Assembly: GCA_902800325.1 (NCBI GenBank)
Contig: CADCDW010000015.1
Location: 1-58,275 of the forward strand
DNA: 58,275 nucleotides
Origin: an uncultured Lachnospiraceae bacterium
Lineage (GTDB): Bacteria > Bacillota > Clostridia > Lachnospirales > Lachnospiraceae
Direction: 5' to 3'
A program made the translations under genes and the position numbers. Under the pieces are notes generated by a model that saw nothing but the letters and a program-made list of their open reading frames with translations, was not told the origin of the DNA and made no database searches. Of the stretch, positions 8,117-16,555 are shown piece by piece; position 1 is the first letter of the stretch, and each line of letters begins with the position of its first letter.

Positions 8117-8791
8117 ATGAATAATAAGTCAGTTTTTTTAAAATATAATTGCATAGGTATACTCGGAGGAACCTTTAATCCTATTCATAAAGGACACATT
8201 ATGCTTGCTAAAAAGGCTATAGAACAGTTTCCTGAAATAGAAAAAATACTTATTATGCCCAATAATAAACCTGCATATAAGGGGAATAATGAAATAATCA
8301 ATCCCAACGAGCGCCTGAAAATGCTAAAGCTGGCTGTCTCAACATTTGATTATGCTGAAGTTTCGGATATTGAAATTAAAAGAGGTGGAATCACCTACAG
8401 CTATGATACATTTAAGGAAATATACTCAATCAATCCGGATATAAGGATATTCTTTATAGTTGGTGCAGATTCCTTATATACAATCAACAAATGGCACAGG
8501 TATGAAGATGTGCTTAAGATGTGCACATTACTTGTCGCCCAAAGAAACAGTGATACAGACGAAATGTATTTATATGCAAACACGCTTAAAAAAGATATTC
8601 CTGCAGCTAATATAAATTTTTTAAAGTCTCCTGAGATGGATATTTCATCATCTGCCATAAGAAAATTTTTGAGTGGCTTTAATTCAGGAAATTCGCATAA
8701 AACAATAGAACGTATAGACAGTTATCTTGAAAAAAGGGTTCCCGAAAAAGTTAAAGAATATATTTTAAATAATAGGCTATATATGGATTGA
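8117..8791 (+). CDS. nadD: Nicotinate-nucleotide adenylyltransferase
   Basis: This 224-residue enzyme adenylates nicotinate mononucleotide to deamido-NAD in NAD synthesis. The nucleotidyltransferase HxGH signature appears as GGTFNPIHKGH (residues 16-26), and the C-terminal SSSAIRKF is the conserved ISSTxIR-type motif. A TTGAGGAA ribosome site precedes the ATG. The next gene encodes the HD-domain protein YqeK; the two are neighbours, and sometimes fused, in many Firmicutes. Confidence 0.96.
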   Translation: MNNKSVFLKYNCIGILGGTFNPIHKGHIMLAKKAIEQFPEIEKILIMPNNKPAYKGNNEIINPNERLKMLKLAVSTFDYAEVSDIEIKRGGITYSYDTFKEIYSINPDIRIFFIVGADSLYTINKWHRYEDVLKMCTLLVAQRNSDTDEMYLYANTLKKDIPAANINFLKSPEMDISSSAIRKFLSGFNSGNSHKTIERIDSYLEKRVPEKVKEYILNNRLYMD

Positions 8792-8853
8792 TTATGATTG
8801 ATATTATAAATATTGTTACTGACAGTTAAATGACTGCTTGTGGAGAATTAACT

Positions 8854-9420
8854 ATGAATAAAGAAAAAATGATACAAAAATTAAAAGAAAAAATAAGCGA
8901 TAAAAGATATGAGCATTCGGTTGGAGTTTCATATACCGCAGCCTGTATGGCCATGGTTTACGGAGCGGATATAGAAGCTGCAAGAACAGCAGGACTTTTA
9001 CACGATTGTGCAAAAGGGCTTTCAACAAAGGAAAAACTTGAAAAAGCAAGGAAATATGGTCTTCCTGTAAATAAATACGAAGAAACTCATCCGGAGATGC
9101 TTCATGCAAAGCTTGGGGCTTATTTTGCAAGATATAAATTTGATATAACAGATAATGAAATTCTGGATGCGATTACCTGGCATACAACCGGAAGACCGGA
9201 TATGTCATTATTGGAAAAAATAATATTTGTAGCTGATTATATAGAACCCAACCGAAAGATGATAAAGGATATGGAAGAGATAAGGCGGGAAGCTTTTACC
9301 GATCTTGATAAGTGTATAGTTCATATTTTAAAAAATACCATAGAGTACCTTGAAAGCAGTATGGATGATATGGATTATATGACTAAAATGACATACGAAT
9401 ATTACGTAAATAAGAATTAA
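8854..9420 (+). CDS. yqeK: HD-domain diadenosine tetraphosphate hydrolase YqeK
   Basis: A 188-residue HD-superfamily hydrolase: H...LLHDCAKGLS holds the HD pair, and TWHTTGRPDMSLLEKIIFVADYIEPNR supplies the later His and Asp ligands and the family-specific tail. Characterised YqeK enzymes cleave Ap4A symmetrically. I chose the ATG at 8854 because a GGAG at 8842-8845 lies eight bases before it; an in-frame ATG at 8830 has no ribosome site. It sits between nadD and rsfS, its normal place. Confidence 0.93.
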   Translation: MNKEKMIQKLKEKISDKRYEHSVGVSYTAACMAMVYGADIEAARTAGLLHDCAKGLSTKEKLEKARKYGLPVNKYEETHPEMLHAKLGAYFARYKFDITDNEILDAITWHTTGRPDMSLLEKIIFVADYIEPNRKMIKDMEEIRREAFTDLDKCIVHILKNTIEYLESSMDDMDYMTKMTYEYYVNKN

Positions 9421-9437
9421 CATGATAGGAGAATTAT

Positions 9438-9785
9438 ATGAATTCTAAGAAAATGGTTAAAATAGCCTATGATGCACTTGATGACAAAAAGGCTAATGAT
9501 ATAAAAATTATGAACATAAGCGAGATATCATCTATCGGAGATTATCTTGTTATAGCTGACGGTTCAAATAATAATCATGTTCAGGCTTTATGTGATAATG
9601 TAGATGAAATGATGCATAAGTCAGGATATAAATTAAAAAATAAAGAAGGATATTCAAATGGAGGATGGATTTTGATGGATTATTATGATATAATTATACA
9701 TATCTTTTCAGAAGAAGAACGATCCTTCTATGATTTAGAACATATATGGCGTGATGGAGGATACGTTACGATTGGAGAATTATAG
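9438..9785 (+). CDS. rsfS: Ribosomal silencing factor RsfS
   Basis: This 115-residue RsfS/YbeB/IojAP protein binds L14 and blocks subunit joining under nutrient limitation. Family motifs are SSIGDYLVIADGSNNNHVQA and the C-terminal WILMDYYDIIIHIFSEEERSF followed by YDLEHIW. A GGAG lies ahead of the ATG, 17 bases after yqeK. It completes a conserved obgE-yhbY-nadD-yqeK-rsfS run. Confidence 0.96.
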   Translation: MNSKKMVKIAYDALDDKKANDIKIMNISEISSIGDYLVIADGSNNNHVQALCDNVDEMMHKSGYKLKNKEGYSNGGWILMDYYDIIIHIFSEEERSFYDLEHIWRDGGYVTIGEL

Positions 9786-9790
9786 ACTTT

Positions 9791-10978
9791 ATGAAATCAG
9801 ATAGAACGCTTAAGGATAACTATAAAAAAATCAATCAATTATCAGCCAGATGTATGAAAGCGCTTATAGCGCTTATGATTTTAGGCTTTATCTATAGCTT
9901 TTTTGTTTCAGAGATAGATAAGGCCTTGCTTGTTATACTTTTTTCTATTTCAATTATCGTTGCATTAATTCCTATTTTGTTAATAAATATATTAAAATGG
10001 GATGAATCAAATTTCACAAAGCATATAGTTGTCATATGTATATGTATAGATATGACAATTATTCTGACTATGTTTTCAAGTTATATATTTCCTATAATGC
10101 TTTTTCCGATACTTATGGCATCACTTTATTATAACCAGACATTTGTTCTCTTTACTTCATTGCTTGTTTCCATGAGTATACTTATTTCAGATTTTCTTTC
10201 TGTAAAATATAATGCTTACTTTGTCGGCAATCCATACGATTCATATGATGATTCGCTTATTCATTTTGCGGTTCTTCATATCGTTGTAGTTTTTATATTA
10301 TCGATTGCGGCATATTTTATAGTTCAAAGAAATTCAATGATGATAAACTCTGCAATCAGTGATGCGGCCACCATGCAAAGCAATCAGAAAGGTCTTATAT
10401 ATGCCTTTTCGGAAATCAGCGAAAGTAAATCAAAAAATACAGGCGAACATATAAAGAGAGTAGCCGAATATATGCGTATAATGGGTAGAGCTTCAGGTTT
10501 TGATGAAGAATATGTTGACATGCTTTCGACTGCATCGATGATGCATGACATAGGAAAGCTTATGATAGACGAAGAGATACTCGATAAACCGGAAAAACTT
10601 ACAAACGAAGAATACCAGATTATGAAGAATCATGTACTTTACGGAGAAGCTTTACTTGAAAAATGTCCGGGCGAAATTATGCATATAGCATGTATACTTG
10701 CCAAGGAACACCATGAGCGCTGGGATGGCTCGGGATATCTTGGTATGAAGGGTGAAGAAATAGCATATATAAGCAGACTTATCGCTGTTTGTGATGTGTT
10801 TGACGCCCTTACTTCGGAAAGATATTATAAAAAAGGGTGGTCACTGGAGGAAACCTTCAACGAGATAGTAAGCCTGAGCGGCAAACATTTTGATCCTGCT
10901 GTAGTAAAACTTTTTATACAGAATTTTGATGAATTTAAAGAAGTACATAACAGAATACAGGATAAACAGATTTATTAA
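9791..10978 (+). CDS. Membrane-anchored HD-GYP-type phosphohydrolase
   Basis: A 395-residue protein with about five or six N-terminal membrane segments (residues 20-185) and a C-terminal HD-GYP domain. The HD pair is MMHDIGKLMIDEEILDKP and the second signature is HHERWDGSGYLG, where the usual GYP is GYL; HFDPAVVKLF closes the domain. HD-GYP proteins usually hydrolyse cyclic di-GMP or related dinucleotides. All metal-ligand His and Asp residues I can trace are present, so activity is likely despite the P-to-L change. It starts 5 bases after rsfS and is probably the last gene of that operon. Confidence 0.85.
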   Translation: MKSDRTLKDNYKKINQLSARCMKALIALMILGFIYSFFVSEIDKALLVILFSISIIVALIPILLINILKWDESNFTKHIVVICICIDMTIILTMFSSYIFPIMLFPILMASLYYNQTFVLFTSLLVSMSILISDFLSVKYNAYFVGNPYDSYDDSLIHFAVLHIVVVFILSIAAYFIVQRNSMMINSAISDAATMQSNQKGLIYAFSEISESKSKNTGEHIKRVAEYMRIMGRASGFDEEYVDMLSTASMMHDIGKLMIDEEILDKPEKLTNEEYQIMKNHVLYGEALLEKCPGEIMHIACILAKEHHERWDGSGYLGMKGEEIAYISRLIAVCDVFDALTSERYYKKGWSLEETFNEIVSLSGKHFDPAVVKLFIQNFDEFKEVHNRIQDKQIY

Positions 10979-11057
10979 AATAAAGTCGAAATGCCGTATT
11001 TTTCTTTTTATTTAAAGAATTATTATTGGGGCTTTTACGACTTGACGGAGAAAAAAG

Positions 11058-11387
11058 ATGTACAAGGTAATAAACGAATATTTAAATATGGTTATTATAA
11101 AGGAAAACGAGGATATATATAATCGCTTGACAAACTTCCTTGATAATTGCGAAATGATAGATAAATATACAGTTACAGTTAATTTCCAAAGATACATAGT
11201 TAATATAAAGCTAAAAGATTATAATATAGATAATTCTGTTTGTTGCTTTGATTTATTTAATAAAGCTGTTTCTTATCCTTACTCAGAGATGCATGTCAGA
11301 TTTAATGAAGGAAAATGCATAAGATACAGATATGTAACCTGCAAAGAAAACAAAGAAGCGTTTTATTGCGATATAATGATTAGATAG
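11058..11387 (+). CDS. Small conserved-looking protein of unknown function
   Basis: A 109-residue soluble protein with a GGAG site (11046-11049) nine bases before its ATG. It has an N-terminal basic/hydrophobic stretch (MYKVINEYLNMVIIKENED), three scattered cysteines (CCFDLF and YVTCKE) and no membrane segment. I recognise no family. It stands alone between the HD-GYP gene and lexA, which faces it, and a long inverted repeat follows it. Codon use resembles the neighbours, so it is probably a genuine gene. Confidence 0.65.
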   Translation: MYKVINEYLNMVIIKENEDIYNRLTNFLDNCEMIDKYTVTVNFQRYIVNIKLKDYNIDNSVCCFDLFNKAVSYPYSEMHVRFNEGKCIRYRYVTCKENKEAFYCDIMIR

Positions 11388-11416
11388 TTGTGGTCTTATG
11401 TCATATTATTATATAA

Positions 11417-11478
11417 GGGTATTTGTTATAGCTAACCATCAATTTGCCAAATCGAGGTAATAGCTCTAACAAATACCC
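11417..11478. terminator. Long inverted repeat, possible bidirectional terminator
   Basis: GGGTATTTGTTA (11417-11428) pairs perfectly over 12 bp with TAACAAATACCC (11467-11478), and inner arms AGCTA/TAGCT extend the stem after one mismatch; the loop is 26 bases. It lies between two convergent genes, which fits a shared terminator, but neither side has a proper T tract. Confidence 0.5.
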
Positions 11479-11516
11479 GTATCTTATCTAATATAATCTG
11501 ACACATATGTTTTTTA

Positions 11517-12131
11517 TTAAAATGTTCTGAATAATCCGACAACCTTGCCCAAAATAGATAGGTTATCTCTTACAATGATTGGATCCATAGTATCATTTTC
11601 AGGTTGAAGCCTTACATACCCATCTTCTTTATAGAAGGTCTTTACGGTTGCAGAATCATCTATCAAAGCAACAACTATATCCATATTTCTGGCGGTTTCG
11701 GTTTTTTCTACCATAACAAGATCTCCGTTAAATATACCGGCGTTTATCATACTTTCGCCTTTTACTTTTAACATAAACAGTTCTTTATTGGTTTTTATGT
11801 ATTCGGGCGGAACAGGGAAGTAGCCTTCGATATTTTCTACTGCAAGTATAGGTTCACCTGCAGTTATCGTGCCTACAATAGGTACATTAACCAGTTCACG
11901 TCTGGTAAGATTAAATGTGTCATCAAGTATTTCTATTGCTCTTGGTTTAGTAGGATCTCGTCTTATATAGCCCTTAGTTTCAAGCGTTTCAAGATGGGCA
12001 TGAACGGATGAAGTTGACTTTAGGTGAACGGCATCACATATCTCCCTGACAGCAGGAGGGTAGCCTTTTTTTAATATACATTCTTTTAAATATTCTAATA
12101 TTTCTGTTTGCTTTGCAGATAATTTTTCCAT
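11517..12131 (-). CDS. lexA: LexA repressor
   Basis: This 204-residue SOS repressor has an N-terminal winged helix (residues 1-65; [15 protein letters not shown]), an Ala91-Gly92 cleavage site in GTITAGEP, and a catalytic dyad of Ser127 (KVKGESM) and Lys164 (ATVKTFY). The frame stays open upstream to 12257, but a GGAGG at 12139-12144 and the family length place the start at 12131. The promoter upstream carries LexA boxes, so it represses itself. RecA filaments trigger its self-cleavage after DNA damage. Confidence 0.97.
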   Translation of the reverse strand: MEKLSAKQTEILEYLKECILKKGYPPAVREICDAVHLKSTSSVHAHLETLETKGYIRRDPTKPRAIEILDDTFNLTRRELVNVPIVGTITAGEPILAVENIEGYFPVPPEYIKTNKELFMLKVKGESMINAGIFNGDLVMVEKTETARNMDIVVALIDDSATVKTFYKEDGYVRLQPENDTMDPIIVRDNLSILGKVVGLFRTF

Positions 12132-12165
12132 GATCAGACCTCCAAGATTACATACTTTCGTTTTT

Positions 12166-12205
12166 ATTGTACCATACATTTGTTCGAATTGCAAACTAAT
12201 GTTCT
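12166..12205 (-). promoter_or_regulatory. lexA promoter with two LexA (Cheo) boxes
   Basis: Reading the - strand, -35 TTGCAA (12194-12189), a 17-base spacer and -10 TACAAT (12171-12166) form the promoter. CGAACAAATGTATG (12186-12173) fills the spacer and fits the Gram-positive LexA consensus CGAACRNRYGTTYG at all but one position. A weaker box, AGAACATTAGTTTG (12205-12192), overlaps the -35. Together they imply autorepression. Confidence 0.8.
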
Positions 12206-12274
12206 GTTTTTGATAATATTTATTATTTAACATATTAATATTATTGAAATTGAACATAGAAATATTATTTTTTG

Positions 12275-12303
12275 TTTGAATTTGACGGATTTTATAGTAT
12301 AAT
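12275..12303 (+). promoter_or_regulatory. Promoter of the histidine operon
   Basis: -35 TTTGAA (12275-12280), a 17-base spacer and -10 TATAAT (12298-12303) lie about 105 bases before hisZ. The leader between shows no T-box or attenuator hairpin that I can recognise. Confidence 0.6.
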
Positions 12304-12408
12304 AAGTTGTTGATATTTTATGGATGTGTTGTTATGTGTTAATTATACATTGATTACTTAACGATTCATTTCATAATAAAATAGAGTTATAGCAAGGAGA
12401 AAGAAGAT

Positions 12409-13671
12409 ATGAACGAAAAACTTTTACATACCCCTGAAGGTGTAAGGGATATCTATGATTTGGAATTTAAAAGAAAGCTAAAGGTTTTAGAGCATATCCA
12501 TCATGTCCTTACGCTATACAGTTATCAGGATATTTCAACCCCTTCATTTGAATATTTTGATATTTTTAACATGGATAAGGGCTCTGCACCGTCCAATGAA
12601 ATGTATAAATTCTTTGACAGAAATAATAATACTCTTGTTTTAAGACCGGATATGACTCCGAGTGTAGCAAGATGCGTGGCAAAATATTATGCAGATGTTG
12701 AGCTTCCCATAAGGCTTTGTTACAGCGGTAACACATTTATAAATGCACCATTACATCAGGGTAAACTTAATGAAATTACTCAGGTTGGATGCGAGCTTAT
12801 AAATGATGACAGTTCTGCCGCTGATGCAGAGATTATAGCATGTGTTATAAGCTGTTTGAAAAAAGTGGGACTTAAAGAGTTTCAGATTGAAATCGGAGAA
12901 ATTGATTATTTTAAAGGAATAATAGAAGAAGCCGGTATAGATAAAGAAACGGAAGACAGGATAAGAGAACTTATACATATCAAGAATTTCTTTGGTTTAT
13001 CGGAGTTTGTATCATCTCTAAATATTGATGAAAATGCTAAAAAAGCCATCTCAAGCTTTAATATGTTGTTTGGTGGACTTGAAATGCTTGACAAAGCAAA
13101 GGAACTTGTAAATAATCCCCGTTCCACAGAAGCTATAGAGCGTATGAAAAGAGTATATAATGCTCTTAGTTCATACGGATTTGAAAAATATATAAGTTTC
13201 GATCTTAGCATGATAAACAGATATAATTATTATACAGGTATTATCTTCAGAGGATATACTTATGGTACCGGAGATGCAATCGTTAAAGGCGGAAGATATA
13301 ATAATCTTATGGCAAAGTTCGGAAAAGAAGCTCCTGCTGTTGGATTTGCGATATATGTTGATGAGCTTATGAGTGCTATTTCACGTAATAAGATAGAACT
13401 TGAACTTGATTATTCAAATATTCTTATTTTATATGAAAGAGAGCAACAAAAGTCAGCTATTGAATTGGCGACTTACTACCGGGACAAAAATAAGAAGATT
13501 GAGCTTATCAGAAAATCGGTCAAGCATAGCATAGCAGATTATATAGAATATGCGAAAAAGCTTCATTTTTCGGGAGTATATGTTGTCAAGGATGATGAGA
13601 AACTTGATATTTATTCACTTATCAATGACAATGTAACCGAAACGGATTTTAAGACTCTGAAAAGTTTTTAA
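12409..13671 (+). CDS. hisZ: ATP phosphoribosyltransferase regulatory subunit HisZ
   Basis: This 420-residue HisRS-like protein has class II motifs: LRPDMTPSVAR (motif 2 region) and GGRYNNLMAKFGKEAPAVGFAI (motif 3 region). It lacks synthetase function in the family, and instead forms a hetero-octamer with short HisG for the first step of histidine synthesis and its feedback inhibition. The distinction from hisS rests on its place directly before a short hisG and on a shortened C-terminus with no full anticodon-binding domain. An AAGGAG site precedes the ATG. Confidence 0.9.
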   Translation: MNEKLLHTPEGVRDIYDLEFKRKLKVLEHIHHVLTLYSYQDISTPSFEYFDIFNMDKGSAPSNEMYKFFDRNNNTLVLRPDMTPSVARCVAKYYADVELPIRLCYSGNTFINAPLHQGKLNEITQVGCELINDDSSAADAEIIACVISCLKKVGLKEFQIEIGEIDYFKGIIEEAGIDKETEDRIRELIHIKNFFGLSEFVSSLNIDENAKKAISSFNMLFGGLEMLDKAKELVNNPRSTEAIERMKRVYNALSSYGFEKYISFDLSMINRYNYYTGIIFRGYTYGTGDAIVKGGRYNNLMAKFGKEAPAVGFAIYVDELMSAISRNKIELELDYSNILILYEREQQKSAIELATYYRDKNKKIELIRKSVKHSIADYIEYAKKLHFSGVYVVKDDEKLDIYSLINDNVTETDFKTLKSF

Positions 13672-13747
13672 AATATCATCAACAGGATAATTTGATTGAT
13701 TATTTTATATAAATTATAATTTGATTTTAGATAATGAGGATAAAACT

Positions 13748-14386
13748 ATGAGATATTTAACTTTCGCTCTGGCCAAGGGCAGATTGGCAAAAAAAACGTT
13801 AGAGCTGTTTGAACAGATGGGTATAACCTGTGAAGAGGTAAAAGACCCCGATACAAGAAAACTTATATTTACAAACGAAGAGCATAAAATTAAATTCTTT
13901 CTTGCTAAAGCTTCTGATGTACCGACATATGTAGAATATGGTGCTGCAGACGTAGGAGTTGTCGGAAAGGATACCATACTTGAAGAGGGCAGAAACCTTT
14001 ATGAGGTTATGGATCTTGGATTTGGAAAATGCCGTATGTGCGTATGCGGTCCTGCTTCGGCGAGGGAGCTTTTAAGTAAAAATGAGATAATACGTGTTGC
14101 AAGTAAATATCCAAATATAGCTAAGGACTATTTTCAAAACAAAAAAAATCAGACTGTGGAAATAATCAAACTGAATGGCTCGGTTGAACTTGCACCAATT
14201 GTGGATTTATCGGAAGTTATAGTCGATATAGTAGAAACAGGTTCCACTTTAAAGGAAAACGGACTTGAGGTTTTAGAGGAGATTTGTCCATTATCTGCAA
14301 GGGTCGTTGTAAATCAGGTAAGTCTTAAGATTGAACATGAAAGAATAAGAAATATTTTAAATGAATTAAACAATTTAATTAAGTAA
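13748..14386 (+). CDS. hisG: ATP phosphoribosyltransferase, short form
   Basis: This 212-residue HisG_S catalytic subunit condenses ATP and PRPP. It shows [22 protein letters not shown] at the start, [18 protein letters not shown], and the PRPP-binding segment [16 protein letters not shown]. The C-terminal regulatory domain of long HisG is absent, consistent with dependence on HisZ. The start at 13748 follows a TGAGGA site by about eight bases; an upstream in-frame codon at 13721 has none. Confidence 0.96.
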   Translation: MRYLTFALAKGRLAKKTLELFEQMGITCEEVKDPDTRKLIFTNEEHKIKFFLAKASDVPTYVEYGAADVGVVGKDTILEEGRNLYEVMDLGFGKCRMCVCGPASARELLSKNEIIRVASKYPNIAKDYFQNKKNQTVEIIKLNGSVELAPIVDLSEVIVDIVETGSTLKENGLEVLEEICPLSARVVVNQVSLKIEHERIRNILNELNNLIK

Positions 14387-14468
14387 TTAAAAATTTTAAA
14401 ACATACAAAGCTGATTTGTTACGATAATAATATTATTTATACTAAATAACGATAAACGGAGGCATAAA

Positions 14469-15758
14469 ATGAGAATAGTTAAACTTACTGACGAAACAAA
14501 AAAAGATATTTTAAATAATTTATTAAAAAGAAGTCCTGACAATTATGGAGATTACGAAGCGATTGTAAGGGACATTGTTGAGGACATACATTTCAATAGG
14601 GATTCTGCTTTATTTAAATATACTGAGAAATTTGATAAGGCAAAAATCGATGCAAATAATATTAAAGTTACCAAAGAGGAAATAGAGAACGCTTATACCA
14701 GAGTTGATAAATCTTTGGTTGAAGTTATCAGAAAAGCTATTTATAACATAAGAACTTATCATGAAAAGCAAAAACAATACAGTTGGTTTGATTCTGAAGA
14801 TAAAGGTATTATGCTTGGTCAAAAGGTTACTCCACTTGAAAGAGTCGGTGTATATGTGCCGGGTGGAAAAGCTGTATATCCATCATCTGTTCTTATGAAT
14901 GTTATACCTGCCAAAGTTGCGGGAGTAAGTGAGATTATAATGACTACACCTTGTGATTCGGAGGGTAAGGTTTATGATATGACTCTGGTTGCTGCCAATG
15001 AAGCCGGTGTAGATGTTATATATAAAGCCGGCGGTGCTCAGGCTATCGCTGCACTTGCTTATGGTACTGAAAGTATACCTAAAGTCGATAAGATTGTAGG
15101 CCCGGGTAATATCTTTGTTGCACTTGCAAAAAGAATGGTTTTCGGACATGTAAGTATTGATTCCGTTGCAGGTCCGAGCGAAGTCATGGTTTTGGCCGAT
15201 GAAACTGCCAATCCAAGATATGTTGCAGCTGACTTGTTGTCACAGGCTGAACACGATGAGATGGCTTCAGCCATACTTGTTACGACTTCAGCGGAGCTTG
15301 CAAAGAAGGTTTCAGATGAAACTGAAAAATTCATAAGTGTTCTTTCCAGAAAGGAAATAATTAGAAAATCAGTTGATAATTACGGCTATATTCTTGTGGC
15401 CGAAGATATGCAGGAGGCTATTGATACTGTAAATGAGATTGCAAGTGAGCACCTTGAAATTGTTACAGCAAATCCATTTGAGACAATGACAAAGATTAAA
15501 AATGCAGGCGCAATTTTCCTTGGAGAATATTCGTCAGAACCTTTGGGAGATTATTTCGCCGGTCCTAATCATGTACTTCCTACGAACGGAACAGCCAAAT
15601 TCTTCTCACCGCTCAGTGTTGATGATTTTATTAAAAAATCAAGCATTATTTATTATTCAAAAGAGGCACTTGAGCCGGTATCAAAGGATATAATTGCATT
15701 TGCCGAATCTGAAAAGCTTACTGCTCATGCAAATTCAATTAAGGTGAGATTTGAATAA
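14469..15758 (+). CDS. hisD: Histidinol dehydrogenase
   Basis: This 429-residue zinc- and NAD-dependent enzyme performs the last two oxidations from histidinol to histidine. Family signatures visible are RVGVYVPGGKAVYPSSVLMN, VDKIVGPGNIFVALAK, IDSVAGPSEVMVLAD, the zinc and catalytic region QAEHDE, and the C-terminal GPNHVLPT. Full length. A CGGAGG site precedes the ATG, and the gene lies 82 bases after hisG. Confidence 0.97.
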   Translation: MRIVKLTDETKKDILNNLLKRSPDNYGDYEAIVRDIVEDIHFNRDSALFKYTEKFDKAKIDANNIKVTKEEIENAYTRVDKSLVEVIRKAIYNIRTYHEKQKQYSWFDSEDKGIMLGQKVTPLERVGVYVPGGKAVYPSSVLMNVIPAKVAGVSEIIMTTPCDSEGKVYDMTLVAANEAGVDVIYKAGGAQAIAALAYGTESIPKVDKIVGPGNIFVALAKRMVFGHVSIDSVAGPSEVMVLADETANPRYVAADLLSQAEHDEMASAILVTTSAELAKKVSDETEKFISVLSRKEIIRKSVDNYGYILVAEDMQEAIDTVNEIASEHLEIVTANPFETMTKIKNAGAIFLGEYSSEPLGDYFAGPNHVLPTNGTAKFFSPLSVDDFIKKSSIIYYSKEALEPVSKDIIAFAESEKLTAHANSIKVRFE

Positions 15759-15823
15759 AAAATATTTATTAAAGATTTTATAGATTTAATTTATGAAATT
15801 TAGGGATTTATTATAGCAAACAT

Positions 15824-15852
15824 TTGAACATATTAACAATCAGTGTTATAAT
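15824..15852 (+). promoter_or_regulatory. Secondary promoter upstream of hisB
   Basis: TTGAAC (15824-15829), a 17-base spacer and TATAAT (15847-15852) sit in the 189-base gap between hisD and hisB. The gap length and the good -10 suggest that hisB and the HisIE fusion gene can be transcribed separately. Confidence 0.6.
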
Positions 15853-15947
15853 ATTATATCCTGTTTTTAGTTTTTTTATTTTTTAATTTAATAATTCAGT
15901 TTCATTTTTTATAAAGTAAAAATAACATTTATCAGGGAGTGATATTT

Positions 15948-16541
15948 ATGTCAGAAAGAGCAGCCACAATTGAAAGAAAAACAAGTGAAACAGATATTAA
16001 ACTTACATTTGATATCGATGGTAACGGAAATACCGAAATAGATACGGGTATAGGTTTTTTTGACCATATGTTAAACAGCTTTGCCAGACATGGATTCTTC
16101 AATCTTGATGTTAAAGCTATAGGTGATATTATGGTTGATTGCCACCATACGATTGAAGATACAGGAATTGTTCTTGGACAGGCTATTGCCAAGGCTGTAG
16201 GGGATAAGGAGGGCATTGAAAGATTTGGTTCTTTTATACTTCCTATGGACGATGCTCTGGTTTTATGTGCTGTTGATCTGTCGGGCAGGCCATACCTTAG
16301 CTTTGACATGAATTTTACAACAGACAGAGTTGGTTATATGGATACTGAGATGGTAAAGGAATTCTTTTATGCAGTTTCATATAGTGCCGGCATGAATATT
16401 CATATTAAACAGATATCAGGCGAAAATAATCATCATTTGATAGAAGCTGCATTTAAAGCTTTTGCAAAAGCTCTTGATATCGCAACCGGATATAACGAAA
16501 GATTAGACGGAAAGGTGCTTTCAACAAAAGGAAGCTTATAA
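15948..16541 (+). CDS. hisB: Imidazoleglycerol-phosphate dehydratase
   Basis: A 197-residue monofunctional HisB. The metal-binding motifs [14 protein letters not shown] and [16 protein letters not shown] occur in the first half, and their repeat counterparts [17 protein letters not shown] near the end. It dehydrates imidazoleglycerol phosphate. The start at 15948 follows a CAGGGAG site at a normal distance; a GTG at 15939 overlaps that site and is rejected. Ends 14 bases before the next gene. Confidence 0.97.
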   Translation: MSERAATIERKTSETDIKLTFDIDGNGNTEIDTGIGFFDHMLNSFARHGFFNLDVKAIGDIMVDCHHTIEDTGIVLGQAIAKAVGDKEGIERFGSFILPMDDALVLCAVDLSGRPYLSFDMNFTTDRVGYMDTEMVKEFFYAVSYSAGMNIHIKQISGENNHHLIEAAFKAFAKALDIATGYNERLDGKVLSTKGSL

Positions 16542-16555
16542 GAGGGAGGATAATA

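Noticed and set aside
12304-12408. Possible T-box or attenuator in front of the histidine genes, and likewise before alaS (17819-17891).
   Set aside because: No AGGGTGG-type T-box core, no antiterminator/terminator pair and no His-rich leader peptide was found in either leader.
12409-13671. Reading this gene as histidyl-tRNA synthetase.
   Set aside because: It lies directly before a short HisG, and the C-terminal region lacks a convincing anticodon-binding domain, so HisZ fits better.
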